This document shows positions 1 through 9,491 of a stretch of DNA of 62,003 nt, one piece after another. Position 1 is the stretch's first letter, and each line of letters begins with the position of its first letter. This DNA is from a virus: IMG/VR virus record IMGVR_UViG_3300007735_000920, positions 1 through 62,003 of that record. One strand, given 5' to 3'. Made by a program: the position numbers and the translations under genes. The notes under the pieces are model-generated. The model did not search any database and had not been told where the DNA came from. It was given only the letters and a program-made list of their open reading frames with translations.

Positions 1-2
1 AG

Positions 3-3000
3 ATGAAATTTAGTCATATCAGCGATATTCATATTCATAATCTAAAGTATCACAAAGAGCAGAAACAAGTCTTTGAGAAAGTTTATGAACACCTGAAAGC
101 CAATAAAGTTGACATAAACATCCTTACTGGCGATCTATTTCATATCAAAGGAAATGTTACGCCAGAAGCATATCAAGCCGCTGCTGACTTTCTAAAAAAC
201 TTGGCAGACATTGCACCAACGCATATTATTCTTGGCAATCACGATCTAATCTTATCAAACAAGAATCGACTTGACAGCGTATCGCCAGTTGTTGATGCGT
301 TGAATCATCCGCTTTTGTTTTTACATAAGAATTCAGCAGAGATTACGATTGGCGATGGCAAGTTTGCTCTAAACGTAATGTCTATTGTTGATGAACAAGA
401 GGACTGGATTCCAGTATCAAATCCAAACGCTGTGAACATTGGTTTGTATCATGGTTCAGTTGCTGGAGTTCTAACTGATCAAAATTGGGTTATGACTCAT
501 GGCGAAATAGACGTTGAGAAGTTTGCTGATTTTGATTATGTTTTGCTTGGCGATATTCACAAAGCAAATCAAATTTTAGACACAGAAGGTCGTGTTCGTT
601 ATGCAGGAAGCCTGTGTCAAAACAACTTTGGGGATCTAGACGATAAAGGCTTTTTGATCTGGGATATAAAAGATAAAAACAACTTTACCGTTGAACATAT
701 TCATATTCCAAATCCAAAACCATTTATAAATCTAGATCTTGAAAGCGATGGAACTGTTCCAGCTAAATTTGCTTGCCCAATTGGTTCGCGTATTCGTGCA
801 ATTGGTCACACTGATTTATCATCTGATAAAATTAAAAAAACTCTTGAGCTTATTAGAAAAAAATACAAACCAGAAAGTTTGTCGTTTCAGAATAAATCAA
901 AAACAAGTGACACTCGTTTGCTTTTGTCTGACTCATTGAAAAATACAAATTTACGAGACGAAGACACACAAAAGAAACTAATCAAAGAATATCTAAAAGA
1001 ACACACCGTTACTGATGATGTGTTTGATGAAATTTATACTCTCAATGCTAAATATAATAGAGAGGCAGAAGCCAATGAAGAGGTATCGCGCAATGTTCAA
1101 TGGAAGCTGAAGAAGCTAACATGGGATAACCTTTTCAATTATGGGGAGGGAAACGAAATTGACTTCACCAAAATTAAAGGCACTGTGGGTATTTTTGGTA
1201 AAAACTTCTCTGGTAAGTCTAGCATTATTGATAGCTTACTATTCGCGATTTATAATAACACTTCTAAAAATATACGAAAAAATCTCTTTGTCATCAACCA
1301 AAACAAAAAGACTGCAAGTTGCTGTGTGGAAATCGAGGTTGATAGCAAAGTATACAAGATTGAGCGCAACTTATCCAGATACACCAAAAAGCTCAAAGGA
1401 GAGGTCACGGAAGAGGCGAAGGCGACGGTAGACTTTTCTTATTTTGATATGCTCTCAAATGAAACTGTTAGCCTAAATGGTGTTGACGGCAACGAAACAA
1501 ATAAAAATATACGCAAACTATTTGGCACCATTGAAGACTTTTTTGCTACTTCAATGTCATCACAGACTGGCGCACTTGATTTTATCAACGAAGGTTCGAC
1601 TCGGCGCAAAGAAATATTTGCCAAGTTCCTTGATTTAGAAATATTTGAGACAAAATTCAAGCTTGCCAAAGATCAATCTTCTGTTATCAAGGCGGCATTG
1701 CGTCGTCTTGAAAATAAGAATTTTGATTCTGAAGCCTCTGAAATCAGGCAACTTGTTATTGATAACGAAGAGAAAACAAAGAATAAAGTTGACGAGATAG
1801 AAAAAAACAAAGTTATTATCTCTGACCTATCAAAAGAGATTCAATCGCTTGAAGATAAAATCTCAAAGATTGATTCTGAAAACATTGATATTGTATCAGT
1901 AAAATCAGAGATAAAGAGTCTAGAGGAGACTAGAGATACTTTATTACAAGACAATTTTGCTAAAAACAAGAAAATCGAAGAGTCAGAAGCCTTCATCCAG
2001 AAAGCACAAGCCTTTTTATCTGAGTTTAATATTGACGATGTAAAGAGCAAAAAACAAAATCTAGCTTCTCTAATAAACCAACTTGACGCTCTAAACGCTT
2101 CAACTGCCGAACAAAAGAATCTTTTATCAATTTATAAAACCCACACCGATGGGCTAAACAATCTTCCTTGTGGTAAAACTTATCTTGATTCATGTTCTTT
2201 TATCAAAGAAGCAAATGAGTATTTGAGTAAAGTTGATGTTGTCGAGCTGGCTATTCAACAGGGCGAAACAAATGGTCAGCAGCTTGCTGCCCAAATTGCA
2301 GAAATAGATGAAAACAAACTCAACAACTATATTGAAAAATTCGAGAAGCTTCGGCTAAAGAAAAACGACGAAGAAAAAAATATCATCAATTTCAATCTTG
2401 TGATTGAGAAAAACAAAAATATAATCACAGGTCTATCAGAAAAATTACGTCTTTTTTCTGAAAAGTTAAAGTTTTACGAAGAGCACAAAGATGCAATAGA
2501 AAACAAGAAAAACCTACTTGTTGAACTTACAACCAAAAAAGTTGCAGTAGAAAATACTAAAGTTCTTGTAAAAAGTCTTGAGCTTGAGTTAGCATCTTTA
2601 TATAAAGAACATGGTTCGCTTGAGCAAAAGATTGAGACAATAAAACAAAATGAAAAAGAAAAAGTATCCCTTGAAAAACAATATGCAGCTTATGAACTAT
2701 TCATGCGTTGTATGCATAGCAACGGAATTGCATTTGATTTGATCAAAAAGAATTTACCAGTTATTAATCAAGAGATCGCCAAAGTTCTATCAAACATTGT
2801 AGAATTTGAGATATTCTTCGAGAATACGGATAATAAACTTGATATCTTTATCAAACACCCAAAATATGATGCTCGTCCTCTAGAAAACGGTTCCGGCGCA
2901 GAAAAAACATTAGCTGCAATGGCTATTCGCATTGCTTTGATCAATATTACAAATATGCCAAAGCCAAATATTTTTATTCTTGACGAACCGGGAACTGCCC

Positions 3001-3161
3001 TTGATAATGATAATATGGAGGGTTTTATCCGTATTCTAGATTTGGTCAAGAACTATTTTGATATCACGGTGCTAATTAGTCATATAGATCAATTGAAAGA
3101 TGCAGTTGATACAAACATTGAAATTTCGCGAAACGAAGGTTTCGCATTTGTAAAATGCTAA
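3..3161 (+). CDS. Fused SbcD/SbcC-type (gp47-gp46) recombination nuclease-ATPase
   Basis: Single 1052-residue chain joining the two subunits that T4 makes separately as gp47 (Mre11-like nuclease) and gp46 (Rad50-like ATPase). Residues 1-340 are a metallophosphoesterase: SDIHIH (D8, H10), GDLFH (D44) and GNHD (79-82). From about residue 370 an SMC-type ATPase starts: Walker A GKNFSGKSS near 398-406, long coiled coil about 560-890, a hook-like Cys pair (CGKTYLDSC, C-x7-C rather than CxxC) near 722-730, signature SGAEKT near 963 and Walker B IFILDEPGTALD near 990. The family resects DNA ends for recombination-dependent replication. The ATG is only two bases into the window, so its promoter is not visible. 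Followed after 9 bases by a lipoprotein gene. Confidence 0.93.
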   Translation: MKFSHISDIHIHNLKYHKEQKQVFEKVYEHLKANKVDINILTGDLFHIKGNVTPEAYQAAADFLKNLADIAPTHIILGNHDLILSNKNRLDSVSPVVDALNHPLLFLHKNSAEITIGDGKFALNVMSIVDEQEDWIPVSNPNAVNIGLYHGSVAGVLTDQNWVMTHGEIDVEKFADFDYVLLGDIHKANQILDTEGRVRYAGSLCQNNFGDLDDKGFLIWDIKDKNNFTVEHIHIPNPKPFINLDLESDGTVPAKFACPIGSRIRAIGHTDLSSDKIKKTLELIRKKYKPESLSFQNKSKTSDTRLLLSDSLKNTNLRDEDTQKKLIKEYLKEHTVTDDVFDEIYTLNAKYNREAEANEEVSRNVQWKLKKLTWDNLFNYGEGNEIDFTKIKGTVGIFGKNFSGKSSIIDSLLFAIYNNTSKNIRKNLFVINQNKKTASCCVEIEVDSKVYKIERNLSRYTKKLKGEVTEEAKATVDFSYFDMLSNETVSLNGVDGNETNKNIRKLFGTIEDFFATSMSSQTGALDFINEGSTRRKEIFAKFLDLEIFETKFKLAKDQSSVIKAALRRLENKNFDSEASEIRQLVIDNEEKTKNKVDEIEKNKVIISDLSKEIQSLEDKISKIDSENIDIVSVKSEIKSLEETRDTLLQDNFAKNKKIEESEAFIQKAQAFLSEFNIDDVKSKKQNLASLINQLDALNASTAEQKNLLSIYKTHTDGLNNLPCGKTYLDSCSFIKEANEYLSKVDVVELAIQQGETNGQQLAAQIAEIDENKLNNYIEKFEKLRLKKNDEEKNIINFNLVIEKNKNIITGLSEKLRLFSEKLKFYEEHKDAIENKKNLLVELTTKKVAVENTKVLVKSLELELASLYKEHGSLEQKIETIKQNEKEKVSLEKQYAAYELFMRCMHSNGIAFDLIKKNLPVINQEIAKVLSNIVEFEIFFENTDNKLDIFIKHPKYDARPLENGSGAEKTLAAMAIRIALINITNMPKPNIFILDEPGTALDNDNMEGFIRILDLVKNYFDITVLISHIDQLKDAVDTNIEISRNEGFAFVKC

Positions 3162-3170
3162 AGGAGTAAA

Positions 3171-5045
3171 ATGAAAAAGTATTTATTATTAATGCCGCTT
3201 CTAATAATTGGTTGTGGTGACGATCTTGGCTGGAAAGAAAAGAAAACCGACCATGATTGTGCAGATTCAATGGTAGCCGACGCTGGTTCTTCCGACGTTG
3301 CACAACCACAAGATGTAAGTGAGGTGAACGATGTTCAATCAGACACAAATCAAGTTGTTGAAGATTCTGTTGACGCCACCGAAACTGATATATCCGATAG
3401 CAGTGGGAGCGACGACACTAGCGTTTCCGTCCCTGATAGCGTTACAGGAGAAGATGCAGGAGATTCACAAGACGCAGCGGAAGACGTAACACAAGACGTT
3501 GCACCACCACCAGAGTGCGTGACTTCAACAGATTGCGCCGCCGCCGCACTCCCTTGCATCGCTCCTGATTGTGAAGCGGGTAAATGTGTAACAGTTCCAG
3601 CGGATACACCATGCTCAGACAACGATGAGTGTACTGTTGGCGATCAATGCCAAGTTGGTCAATGTGTTGGTGGCGCTCAGGCAAACTGTGACGATCTAAA
3701 TCCATGCACAGATGATTCATGTGATCCAGCTAAAGGCTGCGTTCATTTACCAAATCAAGTAACCTGTGTAGATGGAAATGGTTGCACTACTGATGATATT
3801 TGCAAAGATGGAGCTTGCGTAGCTGGTGTTCCATTCAATTGCGACGATGGAAATGTTTGCACAGATGATAGCTGTGAATCTATTGGTAAAAGCGAAATGC
3901 ATGTTTGCAAGCATTTACCAAATCAAGCAACTTGCACTGATGACAATGTTTGCTCTTTGGACGATGCCTGTGAAGGTATGTCTTGCAAATCAAAGTCAGC
4001 TGCTATTTGTGATGATAGTAATATTTGCACAAATGATTCTTGTGATCCTATAACTGGTTGTGTATTTTTACCAAATGAAGTGACTTGCACCGATAATGAT
4101 GCTTGCACTTCAGACGATAAATGCGCCGATAAAGTTTGTAAATCTGGTGCTCCGCTAAATTGTGCGGACACAAATGATTGTACAACTGACTTATGTAAGC
4201 CAGAAACAGGCTGTTATTTTGATAATAACCAAAATGTTTGCAGCGATAATAATGTTTGTAGCGTAGATGATAAGTGCGAAGCTGGTGTTTGTGTCGCTGG
4301 TCTTCCAAAAGTTTGCGATGATGCAAATATATGCACGATTGATTCTTGCGATCCTGTAAATGGATGTAAAGCTGTAAATGCTGCTGATGGAACAAAGTGC
4401 GCCGAAGGTATTTGCCAAAATGGTGCTTGTGCTTGCGTAAGCGGATTCGGCTGTGCTTCACCTAGCTTCTCATACGCCTCAGAAACAAATGCGGGCATGT
4501 TAGGCGGCATGGGTGGGCAAGTTGGACCAAAGATGGGTTGCAACGCTACTGATGTAATTATTGGTATCGGTTTTGATTTTAGTAATGGTCAAAAGAATGC
4601 AACAAAAACAACTGTCGTTTGTGGTAAAGTTTCTGTAGCACAAGACAGCACAGTTTCAACTGTTCAGACAACAACACAAAAGAACGGTGGTTCTGGCTGC
4701 TTTGGTTGGGATCCTTCAACCCCAACTCCGCTTGTTATTTGTCCAAATGGTTGGGCTGTGGTTGGTATTGAAGGAACAAAAGCAGGTTCAACATTATTCA
4801 ACAATGTCAAACTTGTCTGTGGTAAGTTGGGAATTAATGGTAAATCAACAGGGGAGACACAAACTCTAACTGTTAATGGAACCACTGGTCCCGGCACTCA
4901 AGCACAAGTTGTTGCTTGTGCCGCTGGAACAATCGCTCGTTATTTTGAGACAAGAGCTGGTTGTGGTCAAGATGCTTTGACTTTGTATTGTGCTACACCT
5001 TCACCAGATTGCACTGGTCAAGAATTAATTTGTAAGGATCTATAA
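3171..5045 (+). CDS. Secreted lipoprotein with tandem cysteine-rich repeats
   Basis: 624 residues. The N-terminus MKKYLLLMPLLIIGCGDD is a lipoprotein signal peptide with lipobox LIIGC, so mature Cys15 should be lipidated in the host envelope. Residues about 30-110 are an acidic Ser/Asp/Val-rich linker. Residues about 115-425 hold roughly five copies of a two-part Cys-rich unit (pattern CxDNxxCTxDDxCxxGxC then CDDxNxCTxDSCDPxxGC), a repeat familiar from surface proteins of Myxococcota. The C-terminal 200 residues contain further paired cysteines and look like a separate beta-rich domain. The start has a clear AAGGAG. It heads a run of three envelope-type genes with 2-6 base gaps before the lysis genes. 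Function unknown; host-surface modification or superinfection exclusion is inference. Confidence 0.85.
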   Translation: MKKYLLLMPLLIIGCGDDLGWKEKKTDHDCADSMVADAGSSDVAQPQDVSEVNDVQSDTNQVVEDSVDATETDISDSSGSDDTSVSVPDSVTGEDAGDSQDAAEDVTQDVAPPPECVTSTDCAAAALPCIAPDCEAGKCVTVPADTPCSDNDECTVGDQCQVGQCVGGAQANCDDLNPCTDDSCDPAKGCVHLPNQVTCVDGNGCTTDDICKDGACVAGVPFNCDDGNVCTDDSCESIGKSEMHVCKHLPNQATCTDDNVCSLDDACEGMSCKSKSAAICDDSNICTNDSCDPITGCVFLPNEVTCTDNDACTSDDKCADKVCKSGAPLNCADTNDCTTDLCKPETGCYFDNNQNVCSDNNVCSVDDKCEAGVCVAGLPKVCDDANICTIDSCDPVNGCKAVNAADGTKCAEGICQNGACACVSGFGCASPSFSYASETNAGMLGGMGGQVGPKMGCNATDVIIGIGFDFSNGQKNATKTTVVCGKVSVAQDSTVSTVQTTTQKNGGSGCFGWDPSTPTPLVICPNGWAVVGIEGTKAGSTLFNNVKLVCGKLGINGKSTGETQTLTVNGTTGPGTQAQVVACAAGTIARYFETRAGCGQDALTLYCATPSPDCTGQELICKDL

Positions 5046-5047
5046 TC

Positions 5048-6061
5048 ATGAAAAAGCTGCTGATACTTTTATTATTACTTATTCCAAAAGTTGCTGACGC
5101 TTGGGAATCAACTGTGGGCGTTGGTGCTTATGCGAGAAGATTTAATGAAAAGGATCAGCTTGGTGCCCTTTCTAAAGATGAGGGTCTAAAACCAGAGAGT
5201 TCGGCAGGGTTGGCGTTGAACGGTTCATTTCTGTTCAATGTCAGCCCTTCCCTCTTATTTGGTCCAGATTTAACAATAACTTATTCTTGGTTATCTGCGC
5301 CACAAAAAGATAATTTACAAACTCAAAGTCTTATCGCTGCTGGTAATTTACAATATAATGATAACGGCTTTAGTTTGGCTCTAAAATCCGGTTTTATTCT
5401 AAACTCACTTACTACTGAATATGATATAAAGATTGATTTTGATACAGGTTTTATAACTTCTGTGAAGGTTGGTTCAGAGGTTATGGATTCCGCAAGATTT
5501 TATTTTGAGCCACAGCTAATCATAACTCCATCAACTGAGGCGAAGAATGTTTTTGTAAATTCATTTGCTTTGGTTATTGGTATTGAAAATGTATTTAGAC
5601 CAAAGAAAAAGATTGAGGTTGTGAAAGTTGTAGAGGCTATTGTTGAACCTCCTAAAGAAATAACTCCCGTAAAATTACCAGAAGTTATTACACCAGTTGC
5701 CGCTCCACCTATTATTGTTGTAGCTCCAATCGTCGTTGAGCCACCAAAAGAAATAACGCCAGTAAAATTGCCAGAACCTCCAACGCCAGTTCAGCCTGTC
5801 GAAAAACCAAAGCCATTAGTTCTAAAATTTGATGGAAATGAACTATCACCAGAATCTATTGGCTTTTTAGAGAATATTGTAAAAATTCATAATAGTGTTG
5901 CCTCTGTTATCAAAGTCAATCACAGCAGAGGAAATAATGCTAAAAAGAAAGCAGAAATATTATACACTTGGTTTACTAATCATGGAGCGAAGAAAAAAGA
6001 GGTCTTGATAGTTCCCGGTCTAAAAGGCAAGGAAATAAGAATCGAAGTCGTTCCAAAGTAG
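5048..6061 (+). CDS. Outer-membrane beta-barrel-like protein with OmpA-like C-terminus
   Basis: 337 residues. Begins with a signal peptide (MKKLLILLLLLIPKVADA). Residues about 20-185 show alternating Gly/aromatic/hydrophobic segments consistent with a small outer-membrane barrel. A Pro/Val-rich linker (about 195-260) contains a duplicated PPKEITPVKLPE motif. The last 80 residues resemble a degenerate OmpA peptidoglycan-binding domain (IIKVNHS-type strand followed by the helix KKAEILYTWFTNHG), with the usual GHTD aspartate not evident. It lies 2 bases after one lipoprotein gene and 6 bases before another, suggesting co-expression and a common place in the outer membrane. Barrel assignment rests on composition, not on a recognised family. 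Confidence 0.6.
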   Translation: MKKLLILLLLLIPKVADAWESTVGVGAYARRFNEKDQLGALSKDEGLKPESSAGLALNGSFLFNVSPSLLFGPDLTITYSWLSAPQKDNLQTQSLIAAGNLQYNDNGFSLALKSGFILNSLTTEYDIKIDFDTGFITSVKVGSEVMDSARFYFEPQLIITPSTEAKNVFVNSFALVIGIENVFRPKKKIEVVKVVEAIVEPPKEITPVKLPEVITPVAAPPIIVVAPIVVEPPKEITPVKLPEPPTPVQPVEKPKPLVLKFDGNELSPESIGFLENIVKIHNSVASVIKVNHSRGNNAKKKAEILYTWFTNHGAKKKEVLIVPGLKGKEIRIEVVPK

Positions 6062-6067
6062 GGCAAA

Positions 6068-8152
6068 ATGAAAAAATTATCTTTATTATTGTTGTTGGTG
6101 GCTTGTTCTAACGCCGATCCAACAACTCAATCTTCTTTATCTATTGGCGGTAGTTTTATATTTGACGCCGGAACTCAAATAGAAAAAGACATTGAAGAAG
6201 ATACAGAAGAACAAATAGTAGATACTGTATCCTCCGAAGATCTTCAAGATATAGTTGAAGAAATACAGCAAGATACAACAGAAGATTCACAGGCAGATGT
6301 AGTAGAGCAAAAAGACATTGTTCAAGATACTAAGCCTGTTTGTGTCGATGAAGATGGTGATGGATATGGAGATAATTGTTCTAAAGGAAGCGATTGCGAT
6401 GACGCGAATCCAAACTTCACAACATATTGCCCAGATTGTAAAAAAGGCAATTATCCCGGCTGTATTTGCTCTGGTAAATCCGCTCCATGCTATTCAGCAG
6501 ATCCAACAACAAAAGCCGTTGGTCAATGTAAAGCAGGAACGCAAGCTTGCAAATCTGGTATTTGGCAAGTTTGTATTGGCGAGATAACACCTTCACCAGA
6601 AGTTTGTGATAACATTGATAATGACTGTGATGGTCAAATCGACGAAGGCGTAAAATCTTCTTGCGGAACTTGTGATCTTACTTGCGTAAAACAATCAGTC
6701 GGAGTCAATGAACCTATTATTCTCAACTCCGAGAACTCTTCTGGTGTCGGTATTGATCCAAATACAGGCTTTATAAAGATTGATTCAAGCCAAATCTCAT
6801 TGAAGCTCAAGTTCTTATGGGCTTCTAATTCAAGTGAAAATACTGTATCTAAAGTCGATTGTAAGACAATAAAAGAATCTGGTCGTTATCAAGTATGTAA
6901 TAATCCCTCTAGAACATCTGTAGATCTTGACGGAAATGTATTTGCTGCCTGCCGTGGCGATGGTAAGGTAGCTAAAATTATTGCGGACAAGAAAAACTGC
7001 GTTGATAAAAATGGAAATGGCGTTATTGAGACAAGCGAAGATCTAAATGGTGATGGCAATATATCTGGTAACGAAATGGCGAATAATGACGAGTGTATCC
7101 AATTTATCGTTCAGCCATTAGGTAATCAATCGTCTTATCCCGGCTCAAGAGGCGCGGCAGTTGATAAGTTCAATAATGTTTATATTGGTTATTGGAATGA
7201 AGCCAAAGTTGCCTATGTTGATGGAAAGACTGGAGCAACAATAAAAATAATTGATTGGCAATGCCCGACTTATGGTCTAGTTGTTGATCAAAAAGGAACT
7301 CTATGGGGTCAAGGTAATGGCTGCGGCTGGCTAATGTCCTACAATCCAACCAGCGGTCAGTGGGCAAAAGCTTCCTCATATGGGGCAAATGGAATTAGTG
7401 CTTATGGTATTAATGTTGATGGTAAAGGTCGTATTTGGGTTGGAGGAAGTTTGGCTCGCTACAATCCAGCAGATGGAAGCTGGATGAAATGTAATATAGG
7501 TTGTGCTGGTATTGCTACGGCAAACGACGGCATGGTTTGGCTAGCAAAAGATGGAAGCGGTATTGGAAAAGTTGATGGTGAAAATTGTGCTCAACTTGGA
7601 ACTGTGAATAGTGGTGGCGCTCCGCATGGTTGTGCTGTTGATTTTGATGGTTATGTTTGGGGTGTGAATCTTGGCGGAAACTCCGTTGATAAAATTGAAC
7701 CCGGCAAGACAGGGCAACAAATAGGACCATTATTAGGCTCTAGAAAAATAGGAAGCGGTCCATACACATATTCAGACATGACTGGATATACACTCAATTA
7801 TTTTACCGCTCCAAAGGGCTTATTTACAACAACCTTCTTCGCTGGTGGAAATGGTAATCCCATTTCGCAGATGAAGCCAAAGGCTGTATGGCAAGAACTA
7901 AATGTCGAAGCTATGTTGCCCCCTGCCACAAAAGTCCATATTCGTGTTCGTGCGGGCGATACAAAAGATCAATTAGATAATGGAAACTGGATAGACATTA
8001 TGGATTTGACAGATATGGCGCAAATGCCAGTTGATTTATCACAGAAAAACATTATTGGAATAATGCTTCAGATAGAGATAAACCTCATCACAGAAGATAA
8101 AAAGGTAAGTCCTTCTGTTGGCTCAATAACAGCTAAGGCAAAACTACAATAA
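6068..8152 (+). CDS. Secreted lipoprotein with MopE-type motif, EF-hand-like loops and beta-propeller
   Basis: 694 residues. MKKLSLLLLLVACSNADP is a lipoprotein signal with lipobox LVAC. An acidic linker (about 35-90) leads to a Ca-type loop DEDGDGYGDNC and the motif EVCDNIDNDCDGQIDEG, both hallmarks of the MopE-like putative metal-binding repeats common in Myxococcota. An EF-hand-like pair (DKNGNGVIETSED and DLNGDGNISGNE) follows near 310-335. Residues about 340-560 carry repeats such as VDKFNNVYIG, VDQKGTLWG, VDGKGRIWVG and VDFDGYVWG, the spacing of an NHL/Vgb-like beta-propeller. Ends 34 bases before the endolysin gene. Its role in a phage is unknown; acquisition from a bacterial surface protein is inferred from the domain set. 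Confidence 0.85.
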   Translation: MKKLSLLLLLVACSNADPTTQSSLSIGGSFIFDAGTQIEKDIEEDTEEQIVDTVSSEDLQDIVEEIQQDTTEDSQADVVEQKDIVQDTKPVCVDEDGDGYGDNCSKGSDCDDANPNFTTYCPDCKKGNYPGCICSGKSAPCYSADPTTKAVGQCKAGTQACKSGIWQVCIGEITPSPEVCDNIDNDCDGQIDEGVKSSCGTCDLTCVKQSVGVNEPIILNSENSSGVGIDPNTGFIKIDSSQISLKLKFLWASNSSENTVSKVDCKTIKESGRYQVCNNPSRTSVDLDGNVFAACRGDGKVAKIIADKKNCVDKNGNGVIETSEDLNGDGNISGNEMANNDECIQFIVQPLGNQSSYPGSRGAAVDKFNNVYIGYWNEAKVAYVDGKTGATIKIIDWQCPTYGLVVDQKGTLWGQGNGCGWLMSYNPTSGQWAKASSYGANGISAYGINVDGKGRIWVGGSLARYNPADGSWMKCNIGCAGIATANDGMVWLAKDGSGIGKVDGENCAQLGTVNSGGAPHGCAVDFDGYVWGVNLGGNSVDKIEPGKTGQQIGPLLGSRKIGSGPYTYSDMTGYTLNYFTAPKGLFTTTFFAGGNGNPISQMKPKAVWQELNVEAMLPPATKVHIRVRAGDTKDQLDNGNWIDIMDLTDMAQMPVDLSQKNIIGIMLQIEINLITEDKKVSPSVGSITAKAKLQ

Positions 8153-8156
8153 GCAA

Positions 8157-8166
8157 ACTACTTATA
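8157..8166 (+). promoter_or_regulatory. Late promoter (variant ACTACTTATA)
   Basis: One-base variant of the ACTATTTATA element found before many structural genes in this window. It lies 30 bases upstream of the endolysin ATG and just after the stop codon of the preceding lipoprotein gene, so it would separate the lysis cassette from the envelope genes. Inferred to be read by a gp55-like late sigma factor. Confidence 0.5.
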
Positions 8167-8186
8167 GTACAAACGGAGGATAAACA

Positions 8187-9125
8187 ATGCTAATAAAAAG
8201 AGGTATGACAGGTCCATTAGTTGCTGCTCTACAGCAAAACTTGGAAGATCTAGGATATGAACTAGGAAATGTTGATGGTGCTTTTGGTAAGAACACCGAA
8301 GCTGCTGTAAAAGATTTTCAAGGTAAAAAAGGACTTGGTGCCGATGGCGTTGTTGGTCCAAAAACATTACAAGCAATTGATGCTGCCCTAAAAGCTGCTG
8401 GCAAAGAAGGCGCTGAATTTGATGATCAACCAGAAGAAGCCCCAGCAGTTATTCAAGAAGTAAATGTAAAAATGGGTTGGGTCACTTGCCCTGCTGATAA
8501 ATATCCCGGCAAAGACGGCTATGGCTCAACAATTTTGAGAACTGATGCTGCGGCAGCATATAAAGAACTAAAAGCCGAAGTAAATGCTCTCGGTGGCGTT
8601 GTAACTTCTGCTGGTGGTCGTCGTGCTCTAAGCTCTGGTGCCGGTCCAGCAAGATCAAAAACCTCAATGCATTATACAGGTTTAGCTTTTGATATGTCAT
8701 TAGCAACTGGTATGCAAAGCACAGAAAGAGATCCTTTCTTATGTGTGAGAGTTCCAGATAGCCGCAAATGGACTGTTTGGTGTAAATCAGACAAAGCCTC
8801 AGAAGTAGAATTAGATGTTGTAACTTGCTCAACTGTAAAAGGCAAGACACAACTAAAAACAACCAAAATAAAAGTAAAAGCTTTCAACTTTACCGAAGTT
8901 GCTGAAAAACATGGCTTCTACAGCATTTCAGCTCGCAAGTCCTTCTTTGAGGGTGGTGCTTATGGTGGAGCCGAGTGGTGGCACTTCCAATACAACAAGG
9001 CTCTTACAAAGGGTCAAAGCAAGTTCGGTGAAGAACTATTAAAAGTTTATTCTCTAAATGAGGCTCAAAAGTTCGTTTATTGGAACGAAGTAAAAGACAA
9101 TGTTTACGGCGTAAACTGGTTCTAA
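8187..9125 (+). CDS. Endolysin: peptidoglycan-binding domain plus M15-type peptidase
   Basis: 312 residues. Residues 3-68 are a PG_binding_1 domain (GMTGPLVAALQQNLEDLGY, DGAFGKNTEAAVKDFQ, GVVGPKTL). The C-terminal part carries the M15 D-Ala-D-Ala peptidase zinc motifs: S160-M-H162-Y-T-G-L-A-F-D169 (SxHxxGxAxD) and E263-W-W-H266. It should cut peptide cross-links of peptidoglycan at lysis. There is no signal peptide, so it needs a holin; a two-TM candidate and spanin-like proteins follow at 9492-10798. Strong ribosome site CGGAGGA before the ATG. An unusually long segment (about 190-245) separates the two zinc motifs. Confidence 0.88.
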   Translation: MLIKRGMTGPLVAALQQNLEDLGYELGNVDGAFGKNTEAAVKDFQGKKGLGADGVVGPKTLQAIDAALKAAGKEGAEFDDQPEEAPAVIQEVNVKMGWVTCPADKYPGKDGYGSTILRTDAAAAYKELKAEVNALGGVVTSAGGRRALSSGAGPARSKTSMHYTGLAFDMSLATGMQSTERDPFLCVRVPDSRKWTVWCKSDKASEVELDVVTCSTVKGKTQLKTTKIKVKAFNFTEVAEKHGFYSISARKSFFEGGAYGGAEWWHFQYNKALTKGQSKFGEELLKVYSLNEAQKFVYWNEVKDNVYGVNWF

Positions 9126-9136
9126 GGAGTAAAAAT

Positions 9137-9481
9137 ATGGATAACAAGTTATTAAAAAAATTAATCATGGAAGAATTAAAAGTATTATTGAAAGAGGAAG
9201 TAGGAGGTTCTACCGCAAATCATCCTTGCGTAAAAGGCGATCCTATTCGTCCCGGCTATAGAAGTGTAAATGATGATACAAGCTCTCTTCAGCCAGCAGA
9301 AGCACAATTATCAAAAGCAAGATGCTTTAGAGCCGCAATCAATCTTACAGAACAAGCAAAAAAAACAACACCAACTGGCGGCGGGGCAGATCGTGGCGCG
9401 TATGTGCCAACCCCACAGGGAGAAAAACTTCTCAACATGGCGAAGCAAGCAATTGAAACTTATTTCCAACTGCAGAAATAA
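9137..9481 (+). CDS. Small protein with EE-helix leader, capsid-cargo candidate
   Basis: 114 residues starting MDNKLLKKLIMEELKVLLKE, an amphipathic Leu/Lys/Glu helix that recurs at the N-terminus of many proteins in this window. The rest (Pro/Gly-rich, two Cys) matches no family I know. The ATG at 9137 is chosen over upstream in-frame starts because AAGGAG sits 7 bases before it and the leader begins exactly there. It lies inside the lysis cassette between endolysin and spanin-like genes, which need not reflect its function. Confidence 0.7.
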   Translation: MDNKLLKKLIMEELKVLLKEEVGGSTANHPCVKGDPIRPGYRSVNDDTSSLQPAEAQLSKARCFRAAINLTEQAKKTTPTGGGADRGAYVPTPQGEKLLNMAKQAIETYFQLQK

Positions 9482-9491
9482 AGGGTAAATC

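Noticed and set aside
1141-1431. Alternative-frame ORFs inside the gp47-gp46 fusion that might indicate a second gene start
   Set aside because: They carry no domain signal, and the main frame is continuous through both halves.
3600-4440. Repeated DNA in the first lipoprotein as a CRISPR or tandem repeat array
   Set aside because: The repeats are at protein level (Cys-rich units), with diverged DNA and no spacer structure.
4048-4461. Long antisense ORFs opposite the Cys-rich lipoprotein, the endolysin and the portal low-complexity region
   Set aside because: They are composition shadows of repetitive or biased coding sequence and have no ribosome sites or plausible domains.
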